Shown here one piece after another: positions 28,749-37,333 of a stretch of 64,000 nt of DNA. The position numbers were made by a program, and so were the translations under genes. Every line of letters begins with the position of its first letter. Within the stretch, counting starts at the first letter, position 1. The notes under the pieces were generated by a model. It saw nothing but the letters and a program-made list of their open reading frames with translations, had not been told where the DNA came from and searched no databases. Source of the DNA: an uncultured Shewanella sp. (GTDB lineage: Bacteria > Pseudomonadota > Gammaproteobacteria > Enterobacterales > Shewanellaceae); the NCBI RefSeq assembly GCF_947501225.1, contig NZ_CANMUW010000001.1:186001-250000 (forward strand), read 5' to 3'.

Positions 28749-29717
28749 ATGGCTAAGAAGGATAAGTGTGATTGTCCACCACCCGGAGCACCGCTCTGGT
28801 TGGCAACCTTTGCCGATCTGATGTCGCTGTTGATGTGTTTTTTCGTCCTGTTGCTGGCATTCTCCGAAATGGATGTGATGAAGTTTAAGCAGATCGCAGG
28901 TTCGATGAAGTATGCCTTCGGTGTACAGAATAAGGTCGAAGTCAAAGATATTCCAAAAGGAACCTCAGTCATAGCACTCGAGTTCAGGCCTGGCAGACCG
29001 GAACCCACCCCTATCGAAATCATCAACCAGCAGACCAATGAGATGACTGAACCTGTGCTTGAATATCAGGCCGGGGATGACGACAGCTCAGGTGGTGTGC
29101 AGCAGCAAAGAGGTGAACAACGGGGGGGAGAGGCCTCTGCCACCGCTCAGGAGGAAGCCGAATCCACTTCGGCCGCAGAGTCAGAATCAGAATCTCAATC
29201 AAAGGATGAGTCAAAGGCGCAGGCTTCTCAGGATCAGATAAACGATGAAGTTAAGAAGATGGCCCAGGAGCTTAATAAGGAGATTGTCGATGGTGCTATC
29301 GAAATTGAGTCTCTGGGTCAGCAGATCATCATCAGGATCAGAGAGAAAGGCGCCTTCTCATCGGGTTCGGGCTTTCTGCAACCGAGATTTAAACCCGTCA
29401 TTCGTCGAGTGGGTGAGCTGCTAAAAGATGTCCCCGGTATTGTCACCGTATCAGGTCATACCGATGATATGCGGATCAGTAATGAACTCTACAGTTCGAA
29501 CTGGGATCTCTCCAGTAAGCGCGCCGTGGCCGTGGCTCATGAGCTCATTCGTGTCAAAGGGTTTGATCAGAGTCGAATGAAGGTGGTGGGAATGGCAAAC
29601 TCCGACCCCTTGGTGGCCAATGATTCACCCGGTAACCGGGCTCGAAACCGCAGGGTGGAGATAGCTATCGAGCAGGGTAAACCCAAAGAGTCTGATGAGA
29701 TTCTGGTTGGGCAGTAG
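28749..29717 (+). CDS. pomB: Flagellar motor stator protein PomB/MotB with OmpA domain
   Basis: A 322-residue protein with one membrane helix and a C-terminal OmpA-like peptidoglycan-binding domain (about 200-310). The ion-binding Asp lies in the helix start FADLMSLLMCFFVLLLAFSEMD. The plug region follows. Residues about 100-170 are an extended linker rich in Glu, Ser, Gln and Ala, low in complexity. VSGHTDDMRISNELYSSNWDLSSKRA and NRARNRRVEIAI mark the OmpA domain. It anchors PomA to the cell wall. Sodium use is inferred from the PomA-like partner. Confidence 0.95.
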   Translation: MAKKDKCDCPPPGAPLWLATFADLMSLLMCFFVLLLAFSEMDVMKFKQIAGSMKYAFGVQNKVEVKDIPKGTSVIALEFRPGRPEPTPIEIINQQTNEMTEPVLEYQAGDDDSSGGVQQQRGEQRGGEASATAQEEAESTSAAESESESQSKDESKAQASQDQINDEVKKMAQELNKEIVDGAIEIESLGQQIIIRIREKGAFSSGSGFLQPRFKPVIRRVGELLKDVPGIVTVSGHTDDMRISNELYSSNWDLSSKRAVAVAHELIRVKGFDQSRMKVVGMANSDPLVANDSPGNRARNRRVEIAIEQGKPKESDEILVGQ

Positions 29718-29755
29718 CCTGGTCATTTGACGACACTCCTGTCACCAAACCCGAA

Positions 29756-29799
29756 AACAGATAGGGCTGGAAAAGGCTATCTTTCCAGTCCTATCTGTT
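29756..29799 (+). terminator. Long hairpin after pomB (possible terminator)
   Basis: An 18-bp stem (29756-29773 with 29782-29799, one G-U pair) and an 8-nt loop lies 38 nt past the pomB stop. It lacks a proper U tract, so it may protect the 3' end rather than terminate. Confidence 0.5.
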
Positions 29800-29860
29800 G
29801 TAATTGATAGCGGGTATCGTTGTTTCTGCCATTTCCCGATAGTCAAACATTCAACTATCT

Positions 29861-29869
29861 TGGTATAAT
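29861..29869 (+). promoter_or_regulatory. Extended -10 promoter of thiI
   Basis: TGG-TATAAT is a perfect extended -10, 45 bp upstream of the thiI ATG. The -35 region is weak, as is usual for extended -10 promoters. Confidence 0.65.
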
Positions 29870-29913
29870 GCGCGCAATATTGTTTAAACCCCACCCCCGC
29901 TCGGAATACCCTG

Positions 29914-31368
29914 ATGAAATTTATCGTAAAACTATTTCCTGAAATCATGATGAAAAGCAAACCGGTAAGAATGCGTTTTACCAAGATGCTTGAAACCAAT
30001 ATCCGTAATGTCCTGAAAAAAGTGGATGAAACCGCAAAGGTAAAGCGTGATTGGGATAAGATCATGGTGATGGTGCCCAACGATAGACCCGATCTGGTGG
30101 AGGCGTTTGCCGAACGTCTGTCCTGTATTCCGGGGATTGCCCATATACTTAAAGTCAACGAGAGTACCTTCGAGTCTATCGATGACATCTATCAGCAGAC
30201 GTTAGCCCTGTATAAAGAGCAACTCGTGGGTAAGACATTCTGTGTGCGTGTAAAGCGCGTGGGTAACCATGATTTTAAATCGATCGAAGTTGAACGTTAT
30301 GTCGGTGGTGGCTTAAATCAGTTTACCGAGGCAGCCGGTGTCAGATTGAAAAACCCGGATATGACTATCAACCTGGAGATAGAGAAAGATAATCTGTACC
30401 TGGTTGTCGATCGCATTCAAGGGCTGGGTGGTTACCCTATGGCGACACAGGAAGATGTGCTCTCTCTTATATCGGGTGGTTTCGATTCCGGGGTCTCCAG
30501 CTACCAGTTTATTAAACGTGGCTCCAGAACGCACTACTGCTTCTTCAACTTAGGCGGTGATCAACATGAGATCGGCGTTAAACAGGTGGCTTATCACCTG
30601 TGGCAGAAGTACGGCGAATCCCATAAGGTTAAGTTTATCTCTGTGCCTTTCGACCCTGTCGTCACCGAAATTTTAGAGAAGATAGATAATGGTCAGATGG
30701 GAGTCATACTCAAACGTATGATGATGCGCACCGCGGCAAGAGTCGCTGAAAAGATGGGCATTCAGGCGTTAGTCACCGGGGAGGCCATGGGACAGGTATC
30801 CAGCCAGACGCTAACCAACTTAAATGTTATCGATCGCAGCACCGACCACCTCATTTTACGTCCGCTGATCGCTATGGATAAGCAGGATATCATTAACCTG
30901 AGCCGTAAAATTGGCACAGAGGACTTCTCTAAGTCGATACCTGAGTATTGCGGTGTGATCTCGCAAAAGCCGACAGTCAAAGCGGTACTTGCAAAAATTG
31001 AAGCCGAAGAGGAGAAGTTCTCCGAGGATCTCATCGAACGTGTCATCGAAGCCGCCGAAGTGATCGATATCAGAGAGATAGCAACAAGCATGGATACTAA
31101 GATTACAGAAACAGAAACGGTTGGTGATATCGATGCAAACGAGGTCGTTATCGATGTAAGGGCACCTGAAGAGGAGGAGAAAGATCCTCTTCAACTGCAG
31201 GGCATTGAGATTAAAACGATTCCGTTTTTTAAGCTCGCTACCCAGTTTGCGGATCTGGACAAGGCTAAGACCTACCTGCTCTACTGCGACAGGGGCGTGA
31301 TGAGCAAGTTACAGGCTCTGTACCTGCAAGAGCAGGGATATGAAAACGTGAAGGTATATCGCCCTTAA
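29914..31368 (+). CDS. thiI: tRNA 4-thiouridine synthase / thiamine sulfurtransferase ThiI
   Basis: A 484-residue enzyme that makes 4-thiouridine at tRNA position 8 and donates sulfur for the thiazole of thiamine. It has an N-terminal ferredoxin-like and THUMP domain (about 1-165), a PP-loop ATP-pyrophosphatase core ([12 protein letters not shown] near 190; [10 protein letters not shown]) and a C-terminal rhodanese domain (about 405-484). The rhodanese Cys, near residue 458 in [10 protein letters not shown], carries the persulfide. The presence of the rhodanese domain is typical of gammaproteobacteria. Single gene with its own promoter and terminator. Confidence 0.97.
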   Translation: MKFIVKLFPEIMMKSKPVRMRFTKMLETNIRNVLKKVDETAKVKRDWDKIMVMVPNDRPDLVEAFAERLSCIPGIAHILKVNESTFESIDDIYQQTLALYKEQLVGKTFCVRVKRVGNHDFKSIEVERYVGGGLNQFTEAAGVRLKNPDMTINLEIEKDNLYLVVDRIQGLGGYPMATQEDVLSLISGGFDSGVSSYQFIKRGSRTHYCFFNLGGDQHEIGVKQVAYHLWQKYGESHKVKFISVPFDPVVTEILEKIDNGQMGVILKRMMMRTAARVAEKMGIQALVTGEAMGQVSSQTLTNLNVIDRSTDHLILRPLIAMDKQDIINLSRKIGTEDFSKSIPEYCGVISQKPTVKAVLAKIEAEEEKFSEDLIERVIEAAEVIDIREIATSMDTKITETETVGDIDANEVVIDVRAPEEEEKDPLQLQGIEIKTIPFFKLATQFADLDKAKTYLLYCDRGVMSKLQALYLQEQGYENVKVYRP

Positions 31369-31413
31369 ATCGCTTCTCAGAGGCTTAAGAGCCTATAGAT
31401 GTGCTAGATAACC

Positions 31414-31449
31414 AAAAAGCCGCAACTATTTTATGGTTGCGGTTTTTTT
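31414..31449 (+). terminator. Intrinsic terminator of thiI
   Basis: CCGCAAC pairs with GTTGCGG around a 9-nt loop, followed by T7 and preceded by A5. Confidence 0.88.
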
Positions 31450-31469
31450 ATATCTGTTAGCCAAGGATT

Positions 31470-31525
31470 GAGTTGTGAGTTGTGAGTTGTGAGTTCTAAG
31501 TGGTAAGTGGTAAGTGGTAAGTGGT
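31470..31525. repeat. Heptanucleotide tandem repeat (RAGTKST)
   Basis: Eight 7-bp units in one phase: GAGTTGT three times, GAGTTCT once, AAGTGGT four times. It starts 20 bp after the thiI terminator. Similar 7-bp tracts lie at 36017 and 56184. Confidence 0.85.
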
Positions 31526-31582
31526 AAGAACAAGCGAATTGCGTCTGGTGTCATTTCCCTCAGCTTTGCCACTTAAAATTTA

Positions 31583-32255
31583 TGGCTTACGATTTTTTGC
31601 TCGGAAACATTCGCGGCTAAAGCCGCTCCTACATGAAGAATATCCTAGCTCGACCTCATTACTTCATATCTCGTGAATTGCAGCTCGAGGCTAGTAACTC
31701 TCTGTGCACTGTTATTAAAACTATTGGCTTACGATTTTTTGCTCGGAAACATTCGCGGCTAAAGCCGCTCCTACATGAAGAATATTCAGGCTCGACCTCA
31801 TTACTTCACATCTCGTGAATCGCAGCTCGAGGCTAGTAACTCTCTGTGCACTGTTATTAAAACTATTGGCTTACGATTTTTTGCTCGGAAACATTCGCGG
31901 CTAAAGCCGCTCCTACATAAAGAATATTCAGGCTCGACCTCATTACTTCACATCTCGCAGCTCGAGGCTCGTAACTCTCTGTGCACTATTATTAAAACTA
32001 TTGGTTTACGATTTTTTGCTCGGAAACATTCGCGGCTAAAGCCGCTCCTACATGAAGAATATCCAGGCTCGACCTCATTACTTCACATCTCGCAGCTAGA
32101 GGCTCGTAACTCTCTGTGCACTGTTATTAAAACTATTGGTTTACGATTTTTTGCTCGGAAACATTCGCGGCTAAAGCCGCTCCTACATAAAGAATATTCA
32201 GGCTCGACCTCATTGCTTCACATCTCGCCACTCGAGGCTCGTGACTCTCTGTGCT
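31583..32255. repeat. Array of five REP-like palindromic repeats (135-142 bp units)
   Basis: Five copies of a long unit begin near 31591, 31733, 31875, 32010 and 32145, spaced 142, 142, 135 and 135 bp. Each has GATTTTTTGCTCGGAAACAT, the palindrome GCGGCTAAAGCCGC and CTCCTACAT, then a conserved tail to GTGCACTGTTATTAAAACTA. The 7-bp difference comes from loss of TGAATYG in the tail. The palindrome plus CTCCTACA resembles REP elements of Pseudomonas and relatives. An open frame through the repeats is an artefact. A short relic lies at 45804. Confidence 0.85.
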
Positions 32256-32291
32256 TTGTCATGAACTTAAAACTTCCTTTTTTACAGACAC

Positions 32292-32332
32292 AAAAAAGCC
32301 GCGATGCTAATATCAATAGCGACGCGGCTTTT
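32292..32332 (-). terminator. Terminator of the small exported-protein gene
   Basis: AAAAGCCGCG pairs with CGCGGCTTTT (19-nt loop). On the minus strand it runs into six U residues, 32 nt past the stop of the 75-residue gene. Confidence 0.8.
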
Positions 32333-32363
32333 AAAGCGGGACGTTAGGGCAGTGCTGAGTACT

Positions 32364-32591
32364 TTACTCTGCGCGAGTGACTATGACAGGCGCTTTCTCT
32401 GTGGTCTCTTCGGCGATTAAAATAGTATTCATGTCTTCAGTCAGGTTGTTCTGCATCATCTCCATGCCTTCGGCCAGCTGAGCACTAATTGTTGCGTGAA
32501 GATCTGAAGTGTCGATAACCATTTCATCGGCGCTAACGGTTGTCGCTGTAGAGAGAAAAGCGAGAACAAAGACAGTTTTAAGGTTTAGCAT
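32364..32591 (-). CDS. Small exported protein of unknown function
   Basis: A 75-residue protein with a clear signal peptide (MLNLKTVFVLAFLSTATTVSA, cleavage after about residue 21). The mature peptide is about 54 residues, acidic and Met-rich (EGMEMMQNNLTEDMN) with a predicted amphipathic helix. GGAGG lies 8 nt before the ATG and a good terminator follows, so expression is likely. I do not recognise the family. It is divergent from gcvA; no function can be assigned from context. Confidence 0.75.
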   Translation of the reverse strand: MLNLKTVFVLAFLSTATTVSADEMVIDTSDLHATISAQLAEGMEMMQNNLTEDMNTILIAEETTEKAPVIVTRAE

Positions 32592-32772
32592 ATGGGTCGC
32601 CTCCGGGCGGACATTTCGGGTTGTCAGACACTCCCCAATTACGTCGTAGAGGCTGCCTAACTTTAATCATTTCGTTGGCGCATAATTTAATCAAAAACAC
32701 TTCCCTTAACAAACGATAAAATGTAACAATACGGATTAGAAAATCTAATTCAAAGATGGGATCCTGATCACT

Positions 32773-33684
32773 ATGTCCAGACGCTTACCGCCCCTAAATG
32801 CAGTGAAGGCATTTGAAGCTGCCGCAAGGCATCTCAGCTTTACTCGGGCAGCCGAAGAGCTCTTCGTAACTCAGGCTGCAGTGAGTCATCAAATTAAGGC
32901 TTTAGAAGAATATTTAGGCCTGAAACTATTCCGTCGAAAGAACCGTTCTTTGCTGTTGACGGAAGAGGGGCAAGGGTACTTTTTGGATATCAAAGATATC
33001 TTTACCCAGCTAGCGGATGCGACTGACAGATTGCTGGCCCGAAGTGCCATAGGCTCACTGACAGTAAGCACTTCACCGAGTTTTGCAATTCAATGGTTAG
33101 TGCCACGTTTGGCAAAATTCAGCGAGAATAACCCGGATATCGATGTGCGAATTAAGGCGGTTGATGATGAAGATAGTTCACTGTCAGACGATGTCGATGT
33201 CGCCATCTATTATGGTCAGGGAAACTGGCCGGGGTTAAGAGCCGATAAACTGAAAAATGAGGTACTAATCCCTGTTTGTTCACCCATGTTACTCAATGGA
33301 CCCAAGCCACTCGAAAAGCCCGGTGATCTTAAAAATCATACCCTTTTACACGATATGACACGTCATGATTGGCAAGCCTGGTTTAGGCAATGTGGGATTA
33401 ATGATATTAATGTGAACCAGGGGCCCATATTTAGTCACTCGTCGTTAGTTCTGCAGGCGGCGGCACATGGACAGGGGGTGGCCCTGGGCTATAGCGTGCT
33501 CGCAAGGCCCGATATTAAGGCGGGCAGACTGGTTTGCCCCTTCCCGGAGGTGTTGGTGAGTAAGAATGCTTACTACTTAGTTTGCCAACAAAATCATGCG
33601 GATATAGGTAAAGTTGCTGCGTTTCGGGAGTGGATGTTAGATATGTTCGAAGAGGAGTCTCGCAGTGAGTTACTTCCTGGTTAA
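32773..33684 (+). CDS. gcvA: LysR-family regulator GcvA (glycine cleavage activator)
   Basis: A 303-residue LysR-type regulator. The N-terminal winged helix reads RRLPPLNAVKAFEAAARHLSFTRAAEELFVTQAAVSHQIKALEEYLG, typical of GcvA. A substrate-binding domain (about 95-295) follows. In E. coli GcvA controls the gcvTHP operon in response to glycine and purines; that operon is not in this window. It heads a tight cluster: the next gene overlaps its end by 20 bp, and ygdD and rlmM follow, as in the E. coli gcvA-ygdD-rlmM order with one gene inserted. Confidence 0.93.
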   Translation: MSRRLPPLNAVKAFEAAARHLSFTRAAEELFVTQAAVSHQIKALEEYLGLKLFRRKNRSLLLTEEGQGYFLDIKDIFTQLADATDRLLARSAIGSLTVSTSPSFAIQWLVPRLAKFSENNPDIDVRIKAVDDEDSSLSDDVDVAIYYGQGNWPGLRADKLKNEVLIPVCSPMLLNGPKPLEKPGDLKNHTLLHDMTRHDWQAWFRQCGINDINVNQGPIFSHSSLVLQAAAHGQGVALGYSVLARPDIKAGRLVCPFPEVLVSKNAYYLVCQQNHADIGKVAAFREWMLDMFEEESRSELLPG

Positions 33685-34339
33685 AGCGCCTCTCGAAGCC
33701 CGGGATCTGCTTCAGAGTGAGTGTATTGTCGACGGTGATATGAGTGGCACCGTTATCATATTTACTCACGGAGCCGGGGCAAATATGCATTCTGACTTTA
33801 TGAATGAGATGGCTGAAGGCTTGACGGCTGCCGGTTTTGGTGTGATCCGTTTCAACTTTCCCTATATGCGCGCCAACGGGATTGACGGTAAACGTCGTCC
33901 TCCGGATCGTGCGCCTAAGCTGGTTAAAGACTTCAACTTGCATATCGAGGCGATTAGGGCAGAGTTCGCCCCTGAGCGAATCATTCTTATGGGTAAGTCC
34001 ATGGGAGGGCGTATGGCCGCGATAGTTGCCGGGGACACCCAAGTCGATGGCGTTATCTGTCTCGGATACCCCTTTATTCCGCTCAAGGGGGGCGAGCCAA
34101 GGCTCGAGCCCATAGAGAAGAGTAAGGCGCCTGTCTGCGTGATTCAGGGTGAGAGGGATAAATTCGGCGCTAAGGGAGTGGTCGATACCTGGCCGGTGAT
34201 GAACAAGGTAAGCCTGCATTGGTTAACTGATGGCGATCATAGTTTTGCACCAAGGAAGTCGTCAGGTACCACCCAAGAGGCTAATCTAGCAGCAGCGATA
34301 TCATATAGTACTGATTTTATTCGGGGGTTAGATGCGTAA
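33665..34339 (+). CDS. Alpha/beta hydrolase of the KANL3/Tex30 type
   Basis: A 224-residue cytoplasmic alpha/beta hydrolase. The nucleophile elbow is GKSMGG, the acid lies near GERDKFG, and the catalytic His is in DGDHSF. FTHGAGANMHSDFM near the start supplies the oxyanion region. Enzymes of this group are small hydrolases of unknown substrate. The start is GTG at 33665, inside the end of gcvA, with AGGAG 8 nt upstream, so translation is coupled. It also overlaps the next gene by 8 bp. The insertion of this gene between gcvA and ygdD is the difference from E. coli. Confidence 0.85.
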   Translation: MSYFLVKAPLEARDLLQSECIVDGDMSGTVIIFTHGAGANMHSDFMNEMAEGLTAAGFGVIRFNFPYMRANGIDGKRRPPDRAPKLVKDFNLHIEAIRAEFAPERIILMGKSMGGRMAAIVAGDTQVDGVICLGYPFIPLKGGEPRLEPIEKSKAPVCVIQGERDKFGAKGVVDTWPVMNKVSLHWLTDGDHSFAPRKSSGTTQEANLAAAISYSTDFIRGLDA

Positions 34340-34721
34340 AGGATTTCTACTGTTAGCGGCACTGAGTGGTTTTATGGCGGTTGCCTTAGGGGCATTCGGC
34401 GCTCACGGATTAAAAAATGTAACTTCTGCCGAGATGATAGCCATCTTCAACTTAGGCGTCGAGTATCAGTTTTATCATACTTTTGCCTTGATTGTGGTCG
34501 CCTTCTCCGGGCATTGGTTAACATCCAGACTGATCGACTGGGCGGGTTATCTGTTTATCGCCGGGATAGGTTTATTCTCGGGATCTCTCTATCTCTATGC
34601 TCTGTTAGGCACAAAGTGGACCGGGCCTGTCACGCCTATAGGCGGCGTATGCTTCTTGGTTGGCTGGTTATTGATAGCCCTGGCCGTGTGGCGCAACCGT
34701 GTCGTCGAGCTGGATGATTAA
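34332..34721 (+). CDS. ygdD: DUF423 inner-membrane protein YgdD
   Basis: A 129-residue membrane protein with four hydrophobic helices. The family pattern is ALGAFGAHGLK near the N-terminus and EYQFYHTFAL in the second helix. Function is unknown across the family. It overlaps the preceding hydrolase gene by 8 bp and is the last gene of the gcvA unit; rlmM follows after 200 bp with its own likely promoter. Conservation next to rlmM in other gammaproteobacteria supports the assignment. Confidence 0.9.
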   Translation: MRKGFLLLAALSGFMAVALGAFGAHGLKNVTSAEMIAIFNLGVEYQFYHTFALIVVAFSGHWLTSRLIDWAGYLFIAGIGLFSGSLYLYALLGTKWTGPVTPIGGVCFLVGWLLIALAVWRNRVVELDD

Positions 34722-34837
34722 ACTAAACAGATTTGTAAACTCAGAATCGTTAATTATCGCCGCGGCAATGGCCGTATCTAAGCTTATGCGGTGGTGGAAG
34801 TGGGCGATTAAAGCTATCGGATATCTGAACTGACCGG

Positions 34838-34866
34838 TTTAGATAACAGCATATACAGTGTAGAAT
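34838..34866 (+). promoter_or_regulatory. Candidate promoter of rlmM
   Basis: TTTAGA, a 17-nt spacer and TAGAAT lie 55 bp upstream of the rlmM ATG. The -35 is a weak match. Confidence 0.4.
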
Positions 34867-34921
34867 GGCGGCCATTATATAGATTGTCGCCATTTTTTAT
34901 TGGCTGCTTCCAGGAATTCCA

Positions 34922-36004
34922 ATGATTAACCTATTTTTGTTTTGCCGTGCAGGCTATGAGAAAGAGTGTGCTGCCGAGATCCAACATCGTGCGGCAGAGC
35001 TTGATATCGGTGGTTTTGTTAAAACCAATAAAAACGATGCTTACGTGATTTTTCAGTGCTTTCAACCCGGCGATGCCGCCGTATTAGCACAAAAGCTCAA
35101 GTTAGACTCGTTGATCTTTGCCAGACAGATGTTTGCGGCTAAGGCGCTGCTGAAAGATCTGCCGCAAGATGATCGCATCACGCCAATCGTCGAAGCACTG
35201 AGTGAAGTCAGTAAAGCCGGTGAGCTCAGAGTTGAGACGCCGGACACCAATGAAGCTAAAGAGTTGTCGAATTTCTGCCGCAAGTTCACTGTTCCGCTGA
35301 GACAGAGATTGAAAAAAGCCGGCTGCCTGCTTGAAAAAGAGAACCCTAAGCGTCCTATCATCCATGTCTGCTTCGTCGCTCCGGGCATGGCTTATGTTGG
35401 CTACTCGCTGAGCAATAACAGTTCGCCCAACTTCATGGGGATCCCCAGACTGAAAATGGCCGCAGATGCGCCGAGCCGTTCGACGTTGAAGCTGGATGAA
35501 GCCTTTATCCACTTTATTCCCAAAGAAGCACAGGAAGAGCGATTGAGAAGCGGTATGAATGCTGTCGATCTAGGTGCCTGTCCCGGTGGCTGGACATATC
35601 AACTGGTTCGTCGTGGCATGTTTGTCGCATCAGTGGATAACGGCCCTATGGCCGAGTCCTTGATGGAAACCGGACAGGTTAAGCACTATCAAGCCGATGG
35701 TTTCCGTTTCGAACCGCCGCGTAAGAACATCTACTGGCTGGTATGCGACATGATTGAGAAGCCCTCGCGTGTGGCGGAACTGATCGAGGCCTGGGCTATC
35801 AATCGTTGGTTTAAGGAGGCGATATTTAACCTTAAACTGCCGATGAAGAGTCGTTATGTTGAGGTGTCTCAGATTTTAGAGACGATGGCGACTATCCTAA
35901 AAGAGAACGGTATAGAAGACTTTCAGATCCAGTGTAAGCATCTTTATCACGACCGTGATGAGGTGACTGTGCATCTATGGCTTAATCCTACCCAACCTTG
36001 GTAG
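34922..36004 (+). CDS. rlmM: 23S rRNA 2'-O-ribose methyltransferase RlmM (C2498)
   Basis: A 360-residue enzyme that methylates C2498 of 23S rRNA with SAM. It has an N-terminal THUMP-type RNA-binding half and a C-terminal Rossmann methyltransferase. The SAM site is [14 protein letters not shown] (near residue 215). The catalytic residues are expected around VCDMIEKP and the Lys in [11 protein letters not shown]. Length and order (gcvA, ygdD, rlmM) match E. coli. It acts before ribosome assembly is complete. A heptamer repeat lies directly downstream. Confidence 0.96.
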   Translation: MINLFLFCRAGYEKECAAEIQHRAAELDIGGFVKTNKNDAYVIFQCFQPGDAAVLAQKLKLDSLIFARQMFAAKALLKDLPQDDRITPIVEALSEVSKAGELRVETPDTNEAKELSNFCRKFTVPLRQRLKKAGCLLEKENPKRPIIHVCFVAPGMAYVGYSLSNNSSPNFMGIPRLKMAADAPSRSTLKLDEAFIHFIPKEAQEERLRSGMNAVDLGACPGGWTYQLVRRGMFVASVDNGPMAESLMETGQVKHYQADGFRFEPPRKNIYWLVCDMIEKPSRVAELIEAWAINRWFKEAIFNLKLPMKSRYVEVSQILETMATILKENGIEDFQIQCKHLYHDRDEVTVHLWLNPTQPW

Positions 36005-36016
36005 TTTTATAAGGTC

Positions 36017-36051
36017 CTAGGACCTAGATCCTAGGATCTAGGCTCTAGGAA
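36017..36051. repeat. Heptanucleotide tandem repeat with CTAG every 7 bp
   Basis: CTAG occurs at 36017, 36024, 36031, 36038 and 36045, exactly 7 bp apart, in units of the form CTAGGAN. It fills the 53-bp gap between the convergent rlmM and isocitrate dehydrogenase genes. CTAG is generally rare in such genomes. Confidence 0.85.
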
Positions 36052-36057
36052 CAGCTC

Positions 36058-37065
36058 TTACAGTCTATCAATCACAGCTTGTGTGAAGTCTGTCGTGCCA
36101 TGGGTACCACCCAGGTCACGTGTCGTACGGTCTCCTTCGGCAATAACAGAGGTAACGGCGGCGCGTATGCTCTGCGCCTTATCTGACATGCCAAGGTATT
36201 CAAGCATCTGGATCGAAGCCAGAATCACCGATGTTGGGTTTGCCAGGTTTTTACCGGCAATATCGGGTGCACTACCGTGGACGGCTTCAAAAATTGCCGC
36301 GTCTTTACCTATGTTGGCACCCGGAGCCATACCCAGACCACCGACCAGACCGGCACAGAGATCTGAAAGTATGTCACCAAACAAGTTTGTCGTTACCATA
36401 ACGTCAAAGTTTTCGGGGTTCATAACCAGCTTCATGCATGTCGCATCGACAATCATCTCTTCGGTGATGATATCCGGATAACGTTGGCTGACTTCACGGG
36501 CAACCTTCAGGAACAGACCCGAAGTCGACTTCATGATGTTAGCCTTATGAACGATAGTCACCTTCTTGCGCTTCTCTTTACGGGCAAGTTCATAGGCGAA
36601 GGTGGTGATCTGCTCAGCGCCCTGGCGAGTGATGATACTTGTTGCTTCGGCCGTCGCGCCATCTTCCGACAGTGTCTGACCCAGACCCGAATACATACCT
36701 TCCGTGTTTTCACGGACGGTGATGATATCTATGTTGTCGTAGCGAGCCTGAGTGCCCTTGAAAGAGAGAACAGGGCGAACGTTTGCGTATAGGCTGAACT
36801 TCTTACGCAGAGAAACGTTGATTGAGGTAAAACCTTCACCGACAGGCGTAGTCAGAGGGCCTTTCAGGGTGATACGGTTTTTCTCGATCATATCCAGCGT
36901 ACGCTGAGGTAAAAGCTCTCCCTGTTTTTCCAGAGCGGCTAAACCTGCATCGGCAAATTCATATTCAAAATCGCAACCGGCTTTATCAAGAATTTTAATG
37001 GCTGCATCAATAATGCTTGGTCCAATCCCATCACCAGGGATCACGGTTATAGTTCTTTTTGACAT
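36058..37065 (-). CDS. NAD-type isocitrate dehydrogenase (IDH/IMDH family)
   Basis: A 335-residue beta-decarboxylating dehydrogenase. Motifs are IPGDGIGPSI at the start, INVSLRKKFSLYANVRP (substrate loop), TVRENTEGMYSGL, HKANIMKSTSG and the nucleotide-binding AVHGSAPDIAGKNLANPTS. The short length and substrate loop fit the NAD-dependent isocitrate dehydrogenase of Shewanella and mitochondria-like forms rather than the 415-residue NADP enzyme; homoisocitrate or tartrate dehydrogenase are less likely. It converts isocitrate to 2-oxoglutarate. The ATG at 37065 (AGGA 9 nt upstream) is preferred to a GTG at 37080. Single gene, convergent with rlmM. Confidence 0.88.
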   Translation of the reverse strand: MSKRTITVIPGDGIGPSIIDAAIKILDKAGCDFEYEFADAGLAALEKQGELLPQRTLDMIEKNRITLKGPLTTPVGEGFTSINVSLRKKFSLYANVRPVLSFKGTQARYDNIDIITVRENTEGMYSGLGQTLSEDGATAEATSIITRQGAEQITTFAYELARKEKRKKVTIVHKANIMKSTSGLFLKVAREVSQRYPDIITEEMIVDATCMKLVMNPENFDVMVTTNLFGDILSDLCAGLVGGLGMAPGANIGKDAAIFEAVHGSAPDIAGKNLANPTSVILASIQMLEYLGMSDKAQSIRAAVTSVIAEGDRTTRDLGGTHGTTDFTQAVIDRL

Positions 37066-37333
37066 GGAGAATCCTTCCACGGTTTGTCGTTACTGCTATG
37101 TCGGCCCATGTCTATAGACACGGTAAAATGACTTGGAATTCGTTTTTATTGTTCACAGCTTTATTTTAAACACTTTTAAACTGTTTTCACAGAAAATAGT
37201 GAGCAATCTCACATTTTTTTATATAGTGGAACTTGCAATAAACAAGGCTTATGACGATGATTGATCGTTAAAGGTTAAAAAAGTCTACTTTAGTCTAATG
37301 AGGGCTAGGGTCGACATTAACAAAATAAGAAAA

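Noticed and set aside
31470..32255. CRISPR array
   Set aside because: The repeats are 7 bp or 135-142 bp with no variable spacers of 30-40 bp, and no cas genes are present.
31775..32347. A 190-codon open frame on the plus strand
   Set aside because: It runs through the REP-like units and its product is just the translated repeat (LEARNSLCTIIKTIG repeated); no ribosome site and no known family.
33515..34219. A 234-codon open frame antisense to gcvA and the hydrolase gene
   Set aside because: Shadow of two well-supported overlapping genes.
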